A stretch of DNA of 64,000 bases from contig CAVUHX010000016.1 in the NCBI GenBank assembly GCA_963741405.1, forward strand, positions 42,785 through 106,784. The letters are read 5' to 3'. The DNA is from Roseiarcus sp963741405 (GTDB lineage: Bacteria > Pseudomonadota > Alphaproteobacteria > Rhizobiales > Beijerinckiaceae). The notes under the pieces are model-generated. The model was given only the letters and a program-made list of their open reading frames with translations, did no database searches and had not been told where the DNA came from. Position numbers and translations under genes: made by a program. Positions 8,346 to 16,100 of the stretch are shown here, piece after piece. Each line of letters starts with the position of its first letter. Positions within the stretch are counted from its first letter, which is position 1.

Positions 8346-9335
8346 ATGAAAAAATTCGTCAATGACGTCGATGCGATGCTCGCGGAGAGCCTGTCCGGCT
8401 TCGCCGCGGCGCATTCCGGACTGGTGACGCTCGGGCCCGAGAACAAGTTCGTCCGTCGCGCCCGGCTCAGCCCCGGCAAGGTGGCGCTGGTCTCCGGGGG
8501 CGGCAGCGGCCACGAACCGCTCCATGCGGGCTTCGTCGGATATGGCATGCTGGACGCGGCCTGCCCCGGGCAGGTCTTCACCTCCCCCACCCCGGATCAG
8601 ATGGCCGCGGCGGCCGAGGCCGTCGACGGCGGCGAGGGCCTCCTCTTCATCGTCAAGAATTATTCCGGCGACCGGATGAATTTCGAGATGGCGGCCGAGC
8701 TGATCGGCGGGCCGGTGGAGACCGTGATCACCGACGACGACGTCGCGGTCGAAAACTCGACCTGGACGTCCGGCCGCCGCGGCGTGGCGGGCACGCTGGT
8801 GGTCGAGAAGATCGTCGGCGCCGCCGCCGAGGCGGGGCGCGATCTCGCCTTCCTGAAAAGCCTCGGAGACCGCGTCAACGCCCGCACGCGGTCGATGGGC
8901 GTCGCGCTGACGAGTTGCACCGTCCCGGCCGCCGGCCGGCCGACCTTCGCGATCGGAGAATCGGAAATGGAAATGGGTGTCGGCATCCACGGCGAGCCCG
9001 GCCGCCGTCGCGTGCCGCTCGCGCCGGCGAACCTTATCGTCGAAGAGATGGTCGGGGCGGTCGCCGGCGATCTCGGCGACGCCGTCCGCGGCGATGCGCT
9101 GCTGTTCGTCAACGGCTTCGGCGGCACGCCGCTGATGGAGCTCTATCTCATCTACAATGCGGCGCGGCGCGAGATCGAGAAGCGCGGCGCGCGGGTCGTT
9201 CGCTCGCTCGTCGGCAACTACGTGACGTCGCTCGACATGGCCGGCGGCTCGGTCACGCTCTCCATGCTCGACGAGGACCTGCTCGCGCTCTGGGACGCGC
9301 CGGTGGAGACGGCTGCGCTCAGATGGGGCCGGTGA
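8346..9335 (+). CDS. dhaK: Dihydroxyacetone kinase subunit DhaK (DHA-binding)
   Basis: DhaK binds dihydroxyacetone covalently through a histidine and receives phosphate from DhaL-ADP/ATP. The 329-residue length matches. Conserved motifs are GGGSGHEPLHAG (residues 51-62), KNYSGDRMNFEMA, and the substrate-linking histidine H215 in GVGIHGEPG. A strong Shine-Dalgarno sequence GGGGAGG precedes the ATG at 8346. Position at the end of the operon, after the regulator, separates it from dhaL, which is unusual: dhaK and dhaL are more often adjacent. Confidence 0.96.
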   Translation: MKKFVNDVDAMLAESLSGFAAAHSGLVTLGPENKFVRRARLSPGKVALVSGGGSGHEPLHAGFVGYGMLDAACPGQVFTSPTPDQMAAAAEAVDGGEGLLFIVKNYSGDRMNFEMAAELIGGPVETVITDDDVAVENSTWTSGRRGVAGTLVVEKIVGAAAEAGRDLAFLKSLGDRVNARTRSMGVALTSCTVPAAGRPTFAIGESEMEMGVGIHGEPGRRRVPLAPANLIVEEMVGAVAGDLGDAVRGDALLFVNGFGGTPLMELYLIYNAARREIEKRGARVVRSLVGNYVTSLDMAGGSVTLSMLDEDLLALWDAPVETAALRWGR

Positions 9336-9364
9336 CGTCCGGCTCCAGATGACGGCTTCCACCC

Positions 9365-9381
9365 GGCGGCCTTCGGCCGCC
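9365..9381 (+). terminator. Stem-loop downstream of dhaK
   Basis: GGCGGCC, loop TTC, GGCCGCC gives a perfect 7-bp GC stem 30 bp after the dhaK stop. There is no T run after it, so it is at best a weak or factor-assisted terminator; it may equally stabilise the mRNA 3' end. Confidence 0.35.
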
Positions 9382-9603
9382 ACCCTCTCCCAGCATCGCC
9401 GCGGCGCCTCCCCCTCCACCCGGGACAGGGTCGCGCTCGCGCAGGCCTTGGCCAGTCCAGCATCGGCGAAGCCCCAAGAGTATATTACATGTATATAAGG
9501 TACAATATCATGGACAGGCGACGCTAAGCGGGGGTCCAACCCGTTGATTTAAAAGACCCTCGCCGCTAAACCTGCGCTAAAGGCGGCGTTCCGGACTTTC
9601 GCC

Positions 9604-10068
9604 TCACAGCGACCGGACGAGCCGCATCGCGCCGCGCGGCCCCTTGATCACCAGGTCGCCGTTGACGAGGTCCCAGGTCGGCTTGTCGAGCAGACCCGAC
9701 AGGAAACCGAACTCGATCGCCATGACGTCCTTGGGACACTGCTTCTTCGTCAGGGCGAACGGTCCGACCAGAAGGTGCTGGTCCTTGACCGGATAGAGCG
9801 TCGCCGACCACGAGTTGCAGCCGGTATAGCCGGAGCCGCGCAAGGTTCCGTCGATTTTCAGGCTCGCGTCGAGCCCGGACGGAACCGGCTTGCCGTTCAG
9901 TTCGCGCAGCGACCAGGTCTGGTCGAGCGGAAAATTCTTCTGCAGCGGCGGCAGCGGCTTCGGCGTCTTGTCTTCGTCGGACTGGGGACCGGACGGCCCC
10001 GCAAACGCAGCGATGCTCATGCACAGGGCCGCCGCGCCGACGGCCGCGGCCATAAGGGACTTCATCAT
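9604..10068 (-). CDS. Exported META-domain protein
   Basis: 154-residue protein with an N-terminal signal peptide (MMKSLMAAAVGAAALCMSIA, cleavage probably after AFA). The mature part carries a META/HslJ-like domain (DUF306): TWSLRELNGKPV, GYTGCNSWSA and LTKKQCP are the usual landmarks, with two cysteines likely to form a disulphide. Such proteins are periplasmic or outer-membrane associated and linked to stress or motility in some bacteria; a specific role cannot be assigned. I took the double-Met start at 10068 because the signal peptide begins there. It is transcribed divergently from hsp20. Confidence 0.75.
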   Translation of the reverse strand: MMKSLMAAAVGAAALCMSIAAFAGPSGPQSDEDKTPKPLPPLQKNFPLDQTWSLRELNGKPVPSGLDASLKIDGTLRGSGYTGCNSWSATLYPVKDQHLLVGPFALTKKQCPKDVMAIEFGFLSGLLDKPTWDLVNGDLVIKGPRGAMRLVRSL

Positions 10069-10195
10069 GCGATTCGATACCCCGTGAACCGGAGGCCGAG
10101 CCTCCTCCGTGGTTGCGCTATAGCGAGCGACGAGCGCCCGCGCAATCGCGCCTATGGCCGCAGAGGTTGCGCTTTTTGTGGCGAAGGCGGGGCCC

Positions 10196-10223
10196 CTTGA
10201 ATTCCCCTTTTTCGGCGCCACAT
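10196..10223 (+). promoter_or_regulatory. Probable sigma-32 (RpoH) promoter of hsp20
   Basis: CTTGAA at 10196-10201 followed after 16 bp by CCACAT at 10218-10223 resembles the alphaproteobacterial heat-shock promoter (-35 CTTGAA, -10 CCATAT-like). The implied transcription start near 10230 would begin the transcript exactly at the first hairpin of the thermometer region. Confidence 0.45.
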
Positions 10224-10230
10224 GAACAGT

Positions 10231-10310
10231 GCGGGGTCCAATGGACCCGCAGTGGCGAACGCAGCCGATCGGGGCGTTCTCCGCCATATCGCTCACAGGA
10301 GGATGTGACC
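10231..10310 (+). promoter_or_regulatory. ROSE-like RNA thermometer in the hsp20 5' leader
   Basis: The leader contains a first hairpin (GCGGGGTCC, loop AAT, GGACCCGC, 10231-10250) and a final hairpin that sequesters the Shine-Dalgarno site. In the latter the ROSE signature UYGCU is present as TCGCT at 10289-10293, a three-base loop CAC follows, and AGGA at 10297-10300 pairs with it leaving the characteristic bulged G; CAT at 10285-10287 with ATG at 10303-10305 extends the stem. ROSE elements are known upstream of small heat-shock genes in Hyphomicrobiales and melt on temperature rise to allow translation. Confidence 0.65.
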
Positions 10311-10775
10311 ATGCTGAACTATGATCTTGCGCCGTTCTATCGTTCGACCGTCGGGTTCGATCGCCTGCTCGCCATGCTCGACAAGGCAGTCGGCGCGGAG
10401 CAGAACGCTCCGACCTATCCACCCTACAACATCGAACGGACCGGCGAAAACGCCTACCGGATCACACTCGCCGTCGCGGGCTTCGCCGAGAAGGAAATCT
10501 CGGTCGAGACCCGCGAGAATACTCTGACCGTCCGTGGCTCGAAGGAGTCGAACGGAAAGGACGAGAAGCGCGACGTGCTCTATCAGGGGATCGCCGCTCG
10601 TGCGTTCGAGCGCCGCTTCCAGCTTGCCGACCATGTCGTGGCGACCGGCGCAACCTGCGAGAACGGGTTGCTCCACATCGATCTGGTCCGCGAGGTCCCG
10701 GAGGCGCAGAAGCCGAGGATCATTCCGATCGGCTCCGGCAAGACGATCGAGGCTCCGGCCGCAAAGGCCGCCTGA
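10311..10775 (+). CDS. Small heat-shock protein, Hsp20/IbpA family
   Basis: 154-residue ATP-independent holdase chaperone. It begins MLNYDLAPFYRSTVGFDRLL, which is the IbpA-class N-terminus, and the alpha-crystallin domain spans about residues 35-130 with YRITLAVAGFAEKEISVE and the family mark AFERRFQLADHV; a short C-terminal tail carries an I-x-I-type motif (IIPI). The ATG at 10311 has a strong SD (AGGAGG) that is covered by the thermometer hairpin. A single-gene transcript is indicated by a strong terminator directly downstream. Confidence 0.93.
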   Translation: MLNYDLAPFYRSTVGFDRLLAMLDKAVGAEQNAPTYPPYNIERTGENAYRITLAVAGFAEKEISVETRENTLTVRGSKESNGKDEKRDVLYQGIAARAFERRFQLADHVVATGATCENGLLHIDLVREVPEAQKPRIIPIGSGKTIEAPAAKAA

Positions 10776-10800
10776 GCCCAGGTCCGTCAGCAGTTTGAGA

Positions 10801-10829
10801 GGGCGCCCGAAAGGGCGCCCTTTTCTGTT
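10801..10829 (+). terminator. Rho-independent terminator after hsp20
   Basis: GGGCGCCC, loop GAAA, GGGCGCCC (10801-10820) followed by TTTTCTGTT. A perfect 8-bp GC stem with a GNRA loop and U-rich tail; it lies 25 bp past the hsp20 stop and also just before the end of the convergent gene at 10835, so it may serve both directions. Confidence 0.85.
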
Positions 10830-10834
10830 GCGGC

Positions 10835-11653
10835 TCAATCCAGCGGGTTCACCGGAACGTCGTTGACTTTCTTCTCGCCCTTGTCGGCCGGCTTCTCCGC
10901 CGTCGGCGGAGTCGCCGCGGGCGCGGCTTGCTTGGCCTCCGCGGGCGCCGGAGACGGAGAGGTTTCGGCCTTCGGCTGAGCTTCCTTCGCTGGCCCAGCA
11001 GCGGGGTTCGGGGTTGAAGCTTTCGGGGACGCTGACTCCGGCTTGGCTTGCTCGCTTGCGCTCGGGTTGGCCGCAGCGCCGCCCTCAGGCGAGGCAGGCG
11101 CAGCCGCAGCAGGGGCCGCGCCGGGACTGCCGGGCCCCGTGTTCTGCGGTTCGGCCGATTGCGCCGAGGGCGGAGTCGCCTTGGGCTCGCCTCCCTTGCG
11201 GGCCGTCGCGGCGGGCCTCTGCCGCACCTTGGCCCTGGGCGGCGGCGCCTCGAAGCCGGGCTGACCATAGCCGAAGTCGCCCTCGCGGAAATCGCGCATC
11301 GGCGGCGGGCCGAGCGGCGGCGGTTCGCTGAACTCGCCGCCCTCGGGTGCATATCCTCCGCGGCGCGCGAGAAACCGCTGGAGGATCTCTCCGCTCCACG
11401 CGTCGATGACCAGCCGCTCGCGACCGTGCGGACCACGAACGACATCGGCGAGATAGACCGTGTCCCGACGATCGAGCGGACGGGCCAAAACATAACCCTC
11501 GGCCCGCAGCCTGTTGACGATTTCGGCCGGCGGGGCGGCTCCGAATGGCAAGAACCACTGCGCGTCGGCCGCAGGGACGAACGCGAGGACCGGCGCGACC
11601 GCGAATGCCGCGCGAGTCGCAAGTAGCCGAATGCGCCTGCCAAGCCCAACCAT
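10835..11653 (-). CDS. Exported Ala/Pro-rich low-complexity protein
   Basis: 272-residue protein of unknown function starting at ATG 11653. A signal peptide (about residues 1-32, ending in AADAQ) precedes a short ordered region of about 90 residues (EIVNRLRAEGYVLARPLDRR, VYLADVVRGPHGRERLVIDA) resembling a PepSY-like fold common in small exported alphaproteobacterial proteins. The remaining 150 residues are disordered and rich in Ala, Pro, Glu and Lys. I rejected the longer reading from 11953 because it has no signal-like N-terminus and runs into the neighbouring gene. It likely sits in the periplasm or envelope. Confidence 0.65.
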   Translation of the reverse strand: MVGLGRRIRLLATRAAFAVAPVLAFVPAADAQWFLPFGAAPPAEIVNRLRAEGYVLARPLDRRDTVYLADVVRGPHGRERLVIDAWSGEILQRFLARRGGYAPEGGEFSEPPPLGPPPMRDFREGDFGYGQPGFEAPPPRAKVRQRPAATARKGGEPKATPPSAQSAEPQNTGPGSPGAAPAAAAPASPEGGAAANPSASEQAKPESASPKASTPNPAAGPAKEAQPKAETSPSPAPAEAKQAAPAATPPTAEKPADKGEKKVNDVPVNPLD

Positions 11654-11712
11654 ACCTGACCGCTCCAGAATTCCCCTCTGCGGCGCCATCTGTCGCGCGA
11701 AATGCGGCGCAG

Positions 11713-12795
11713 TCACGGCGCTCGCGCAGACGCCGCCTCGCGGACGCCGCAGAGCGCAAGAAGCCGATCGATTTCCTCGGATGTTGTTTCGAACGATGTG
11801 ACAAGCCGCACCAGCACTTCGCCCGAGCGAGGTGCGCGATCGCTCGCGATTGACCGCGTGCTCCATTCGTGAAACGCCGCGCCGGCGGCGCGCCAGGCGC
11901 TTACCATCGCCGTCGGCGCGATGACAAACACCTCGTTCGCTTCGGTCGGCCAAGTAGGCCGTACGCCAGGCGCCCTGGCGAGCCCCGCACTCAGGCGCCG
12001 CGCAGCCGCATTGGCTCGATCAGCGAGCCTGAGCCACAGGCCGTCCCGCAGATAAGCCTGCATCTGGGCGCCGAGAAACCGCCCCTTGGACAGCGTATGC
12101 CCGCCGCGCTTGCGCCGATATTCGAAGTTCGCCGCGCGTGCGGGATCGAAGAAGACGACCGCCTCGCAGGCAAGGGCGCCGTTCTTGGTCGCGCCGAAGG
12201 AAAGCGCGTCGATTCCAGCGCGCCAGGTCATTTGTGCTGGCGAAGCGCCGGTCGCCGCAATCGCGTTGGCGAAGCGCGCTCCGTCCATATGCGCGCCGAT
12301 GCCCGCCCCGTGCGCGATGTCGCAGAGCTGGGCAATCTCGCCGATCGTGTAAGCCGTTCCGGCCTCGGTTACCTGCGACAGCGACAGCGCGCCCGGTTGG
12401 GACGTCTTCACCAGTCCGCGAGGGAAGCGCTCGAGCGTCTTGCGCAGGGCGTCGGGCGTCAACTTGCCACCTTCTCCTCCGATCCCGACCAATTTCGCCC
12501 CACCGGTGAAGAATTCAGGGGCCCCGCATTCATCGTCATGGATGTGGGCTTCATCGTGGCAGAAGACAGTCTCGAATGGCTGCGCAAGCGACGCCAGGGC
12601 AAGAGCATTCGCCGCCGTTCCTGTCGTCACGAGAAAGGCTTCGGTTTTCGTCTCGAAAACCTCGCTCAGCATCGCAGTCGCACCCGCCGTAAAGTCGTCG
12701 GCGCCGTACGCCGGGGCGTTAATCCGCGACGTCGCGGCGATCGCTGCGAGAATTTCCTGCGCCGCCCCTGCACCATTGTCGCTCGCGAAGTTCAT
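11713..12795 (-). CDS. ltaE: Low-specificity threonine aldolase (PLP enzyme)
   Basis: 360-residue enzyme of the beta-eliminating-lyase family that cleaves L-threonine/allo-threonine to glycine and acetaldehyde using pyridoxal phosphate. The N-terminal MNFASDNGAGA region, TGTAANALAL (phosphate-binding turn), HDEAHIHDDECGAPEF, the aspartate in HMDGARFANA and the PLP lysine in SFGATKNGALACEAVV are all present. Length is normal. The gene stands alone, divergent from gltB with a 395-bp intergenic region. Confidence 0.92.
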   Translation of the reverse strand: MNFASDNGAGAAQEILAAIAATSRINAPAYGADDFTAGATAMLSEVFETKTEAFLVTTGTAANALALASLAQPFETVFCHDEAHIHDDECGAPEFFTGGAKLVGIGGEGGKLTPDALRKTLERFPRGLVKTSQPGALSLSQVTEAGTAYTIGEIAQLCDIAHGAGIGAHMDGARFANAIAATGASPAQMTWRAGIDALSFGATKNGALACEAVVFFDPARAANFEYRRKRGGHTLSKGRFLGAQMQAYLRDGLWLRLADRANAAARRLSAGLARAPGVRPTWPTEANEVFVIAPTAMVSAWRAAGAAFHEWSTRSIASDRAPRSGEVLVRLVTSFETTSEEIDRLLALCGVREAASARAP

Positions 12796-13190
12796 CCCCG
12801 TCCCTTTTGTCCGACCATTCTTTCGCGAACTGCGTGCATCCGGCGAAACTGCCTCAAGTTACGGCGCCTTGGCAATTGTTCCGGCGCCCGCCCTTTGGAG
12901 ATCGGGCCAAGAATCCCTTCGGACTGGCTTGTGCTCGCTCTTCATTTCTGGCAAGGTTTTTGATAGGACAGTTTTACTGACCATTCCGCGAATGAGGCCC
13001 CGTCTCGTCGCGATCAGATGTGCGAGGCGCAGCGTTGTCGTATCGGACGACCAACACGGATCGAAAGAAATCCGAAGCGTGAAGAGCAGCCGGCTGCGCG
13101 CCTCGCAGCGTCCTTGTCCACGACACGATATGCCTTCAAATGTTGGAATGACAGTCGCCGAAGGAACCCGACTGTCGGGGGAACCGAGAA
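12796..13190. other. Intergenic region between ltaE and gltB
   Basis: No gene is seen in these 395 bases. Directly before the gltB ribosome-binding site is a stem-loop: GACAGTCG at 13150-13157 and CGACTGTC at 13169-13176 with an 11-base loop, followed by GGGGG as Shine-Dalgarno. Its closeness to the RBS suggests translational control or an attenuator, but no leader peptide or typical riboswitch was recognised. No convincing sigma-54 promoter could be found. Confidence 0.4.
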
Positions 13191-16100
13191 ATGAACGCCG
13201 AAACCCAGAAGGAAAGCCTGGCCGCCCCGGCAAGCGCGCGCGTGTCTCATGGAATCGATCCGTTTCTTCCCCGCGCCCATGGTCTGTACGATCCGGCGAT
13301 GGAGCATGATTCCTGCGGCGTCGGTTTCGTCGCCGATATGAGGAACCGAAAGTCGCACGACATCCTCGAGAAAGGCTTGCAAATTCTGGTCAATCTCGAC
13401 CATCGGGGTGCGGTCGGCGCCGATCCCACGCTTGGCGATGGTTGCGGCGTTCTGACGCAGATCCCGCATTCATTCTTCGCCCCGGAATGCGCCAGGCTCG
13501 GATTCGAATTGCCGGACCCCGGCCATTATGCGATCGGCCAGTTCTTCATGCCGCGCGATGGCGAGGCCCGAAAGCAGGTGCGCAATATCGTCGAAGAGGT
13601 CGTCGCGACGGAAGGCCAGACAGTTCTCGGCTGGCGGGACGTCCCGGTCGACAATACCGGGCTTGGCGAACGGGTGAAGGCGGTCGAACCGGTGGCACAG
13701 CAGATCTTCGTCGGCCGGGCGGCGAATCTGGGCAGCGAAGACGAGTTCGAGCGTAGGCTCTTTATCATCCGCAAGGTGGTGTCGAACTGCGTCTACGCGC
13801 GCGGCGGCCCGCAGATCGCGGAATATTACCCGGTGTCGATGTCGGCGCGCACTATCGTCTACAAGGGCATGGTGCTCGTTCGTCAGCTCGCGCCGTACTA
13901 CCGGGACCTTTTGGACTCACGTTACGAGACGGCCCTCGCGCTCGTCCATCAACGCTTCGCGACCAACACGTTCCCATCCTGGCGTCTTGCACACCCCTAT
14001 CGGCTAGTCGCCCACAACGGTGAGATCAATACGCTGCGCGGCAACGTCAACTGGATGGCGGCGCGCCAGGCGAGTGTCGACTCCGAGTTGTTTGGCAACG
14101 ATATTTCGAAGCTCTGGCCGATTTCGTACGAAGGCCAATCGGACACTGCGTGCTTCGACAACGCGCTCGAATTCCTGGTTCAGGGCGGCTACTCGCTGGT
14201 GCACGCGATGATGATGCTCATCCCGGAGGCTTGGGCCGGCAATCCGCTGATGGACGAGGAGCGGCGCGCCTTTTACGAATATCACGCCGCGCTCATGGAG
14301 CCGTGGGACGGACCGGCTGCGGTCGCATTCACCGACGGGCGCCAGATCGGTGCGACGCTCGATCGCAACGGACTTCGTCCGGCCCGGTATTTCGTTACTG
14401 ACGACGATCTTGTCGTGCTCGCGTCCGAGATGGGTGTTCTGCCGGTGCCAGAGGAGAAGATCGTCGCCAAGTGGCGGCTTCAGCCCGGCAAGATGCTGCT
14501 CGTTGATCTTAATGAGCATCGCATCGTGTCGGACGCCGAGATCAAGCTGACCCTATCGCGCGCACACCCTTACCATTCCTGGCTCGAGAAGACACAGATC
14601 GTCCTCGAAGAGCTTAATCCCGTCGAGCCGCGCGCCTCCCGGACCGACGTGTCGTTGCTCGACCGACAACAAGCTTTTGGCTACACACAGGAAGACCTCG
14701 CCTTCTTGCTAACGCCCATGGCGACCACGGGTCAGGAGGCGATTGGCTCGATGGGCACGGACACGCCGATTTCGGCGCTCTCGTCCAAGTCCAAACTGCT
14801 TTACACCTACTTTAAGCAGAACTTCGCGCAGGTGACGAACCCACCCATCGACCCGATCCGCGAGGAGCTTGTGATGAGCCTCGTGTCGTTCATCGGACCG
14901 CGGCCGAACCTATTGGACCTCGAGGGTACCGCGCGGCATAAGCGCCTCGAAGTGCGCCAGCCGATCCTGACCAACGAGGACCTTGAAAAGATCCGCTGCA
15001 TTGGTCATTTCGAGGATTCCTTCGACACCAAGACTCTCGACATCACCTATGCCGTGGAGACGGGTGCCGCGGGCATGGAAGAAGCGGTCAAACGCCTGTG
15101 CGATCGCGCCGAAGCAGCCGTCCACGGCCGTTACAACATCATCATCCTCTCCGACCGCATGGTCGGCGCGGACCGCATTCCGATTCCGGCGCTCCTTGCG
15201 ACGGCCGCGGTGCATCATCACCTCATTCGCAAGGGCCTGCGTACATCTGTCGGGCTTGTGGTCGAGACTGGCGAAACGCGTGAGATTCACCACTTTGCCT
15301 GTCTGGCCGGCTACGGGGCGGAGGCGATCAACCCGTATCTCGCTTTCGAGACCCTGTCTGCGATGACCAAGGATCTGCCCGAACCGATTTCGAGCTACGA
15401 GGTCATCAAGCGTTTCATCAAGTCGATCGACAAGGGCCTGCTAAAGGTCATGTCAAAGATGGGCATCTCCACTTACCAGTCCTATTGCGGCGCGCAGATT
15501 TTCGATGCGGTAGGCCTTTCGAAGGCGTTCGTCAATGAGTTCTTCTTTGGTACGGCGACGACAATCGAGGGCGCCGGGCTCGCCGAGATTGCAGAAGAGA
15601 CGCGGCGCCGTCACGCCGAAGCGTTCGGCAATTCACCAGTGCTTAAGACCTCGCTCGAGGTCGGCGGTGAGTATGCCTATCGAGTGCGTGGCGAAGCGCA
15701 CAACTGGACGCCGCAGACTGTCTCTCTGCTGCAACACGCCGTGCGCGGCGGCGCGCGCGACCGCTACGACGCCTTTGCAAGAATTCTCAACGAGCAAAGT
15801 GAACAGCTTCTGACCGTCCGAGGCCTCTTCCGCATCCGGTCGGCGGAAGATGACGGTCGGGCGCCGGTTCCGGTCGCCGAGGTCGAACCGGCCTCCGAGA
15901 TTGTCAAGCGGTTCGCCACTGGAGCGATGTCGTTCGGCTCGATTTCGCGGGAGGCGCACACCACGCTCGCCATTGCGATGAACCAAATCGGCGGCAAGTC
16001 GAACACCGGCGAGGGTGGTGAGGAGCCCGACCGGTTCAAGCCGTTGGCCAACGGCGATTCGATGCGAAGCGCGATTAAGCAGGTCGCCTCAGGCCGTTTC

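Noticed and set aside
9336..9603. Possible small gene between dhaK and the META-domain gene
   Set aside because: Only short readings without start context or hydrophobic/motif character; looks intergenic.
12930..12960. Sigma-54-like promoter (TGGCAAGG...TTTTTGA) upstream of gltB
   Set aside because: The -12 GC dinucleotide is absent at the right distance.
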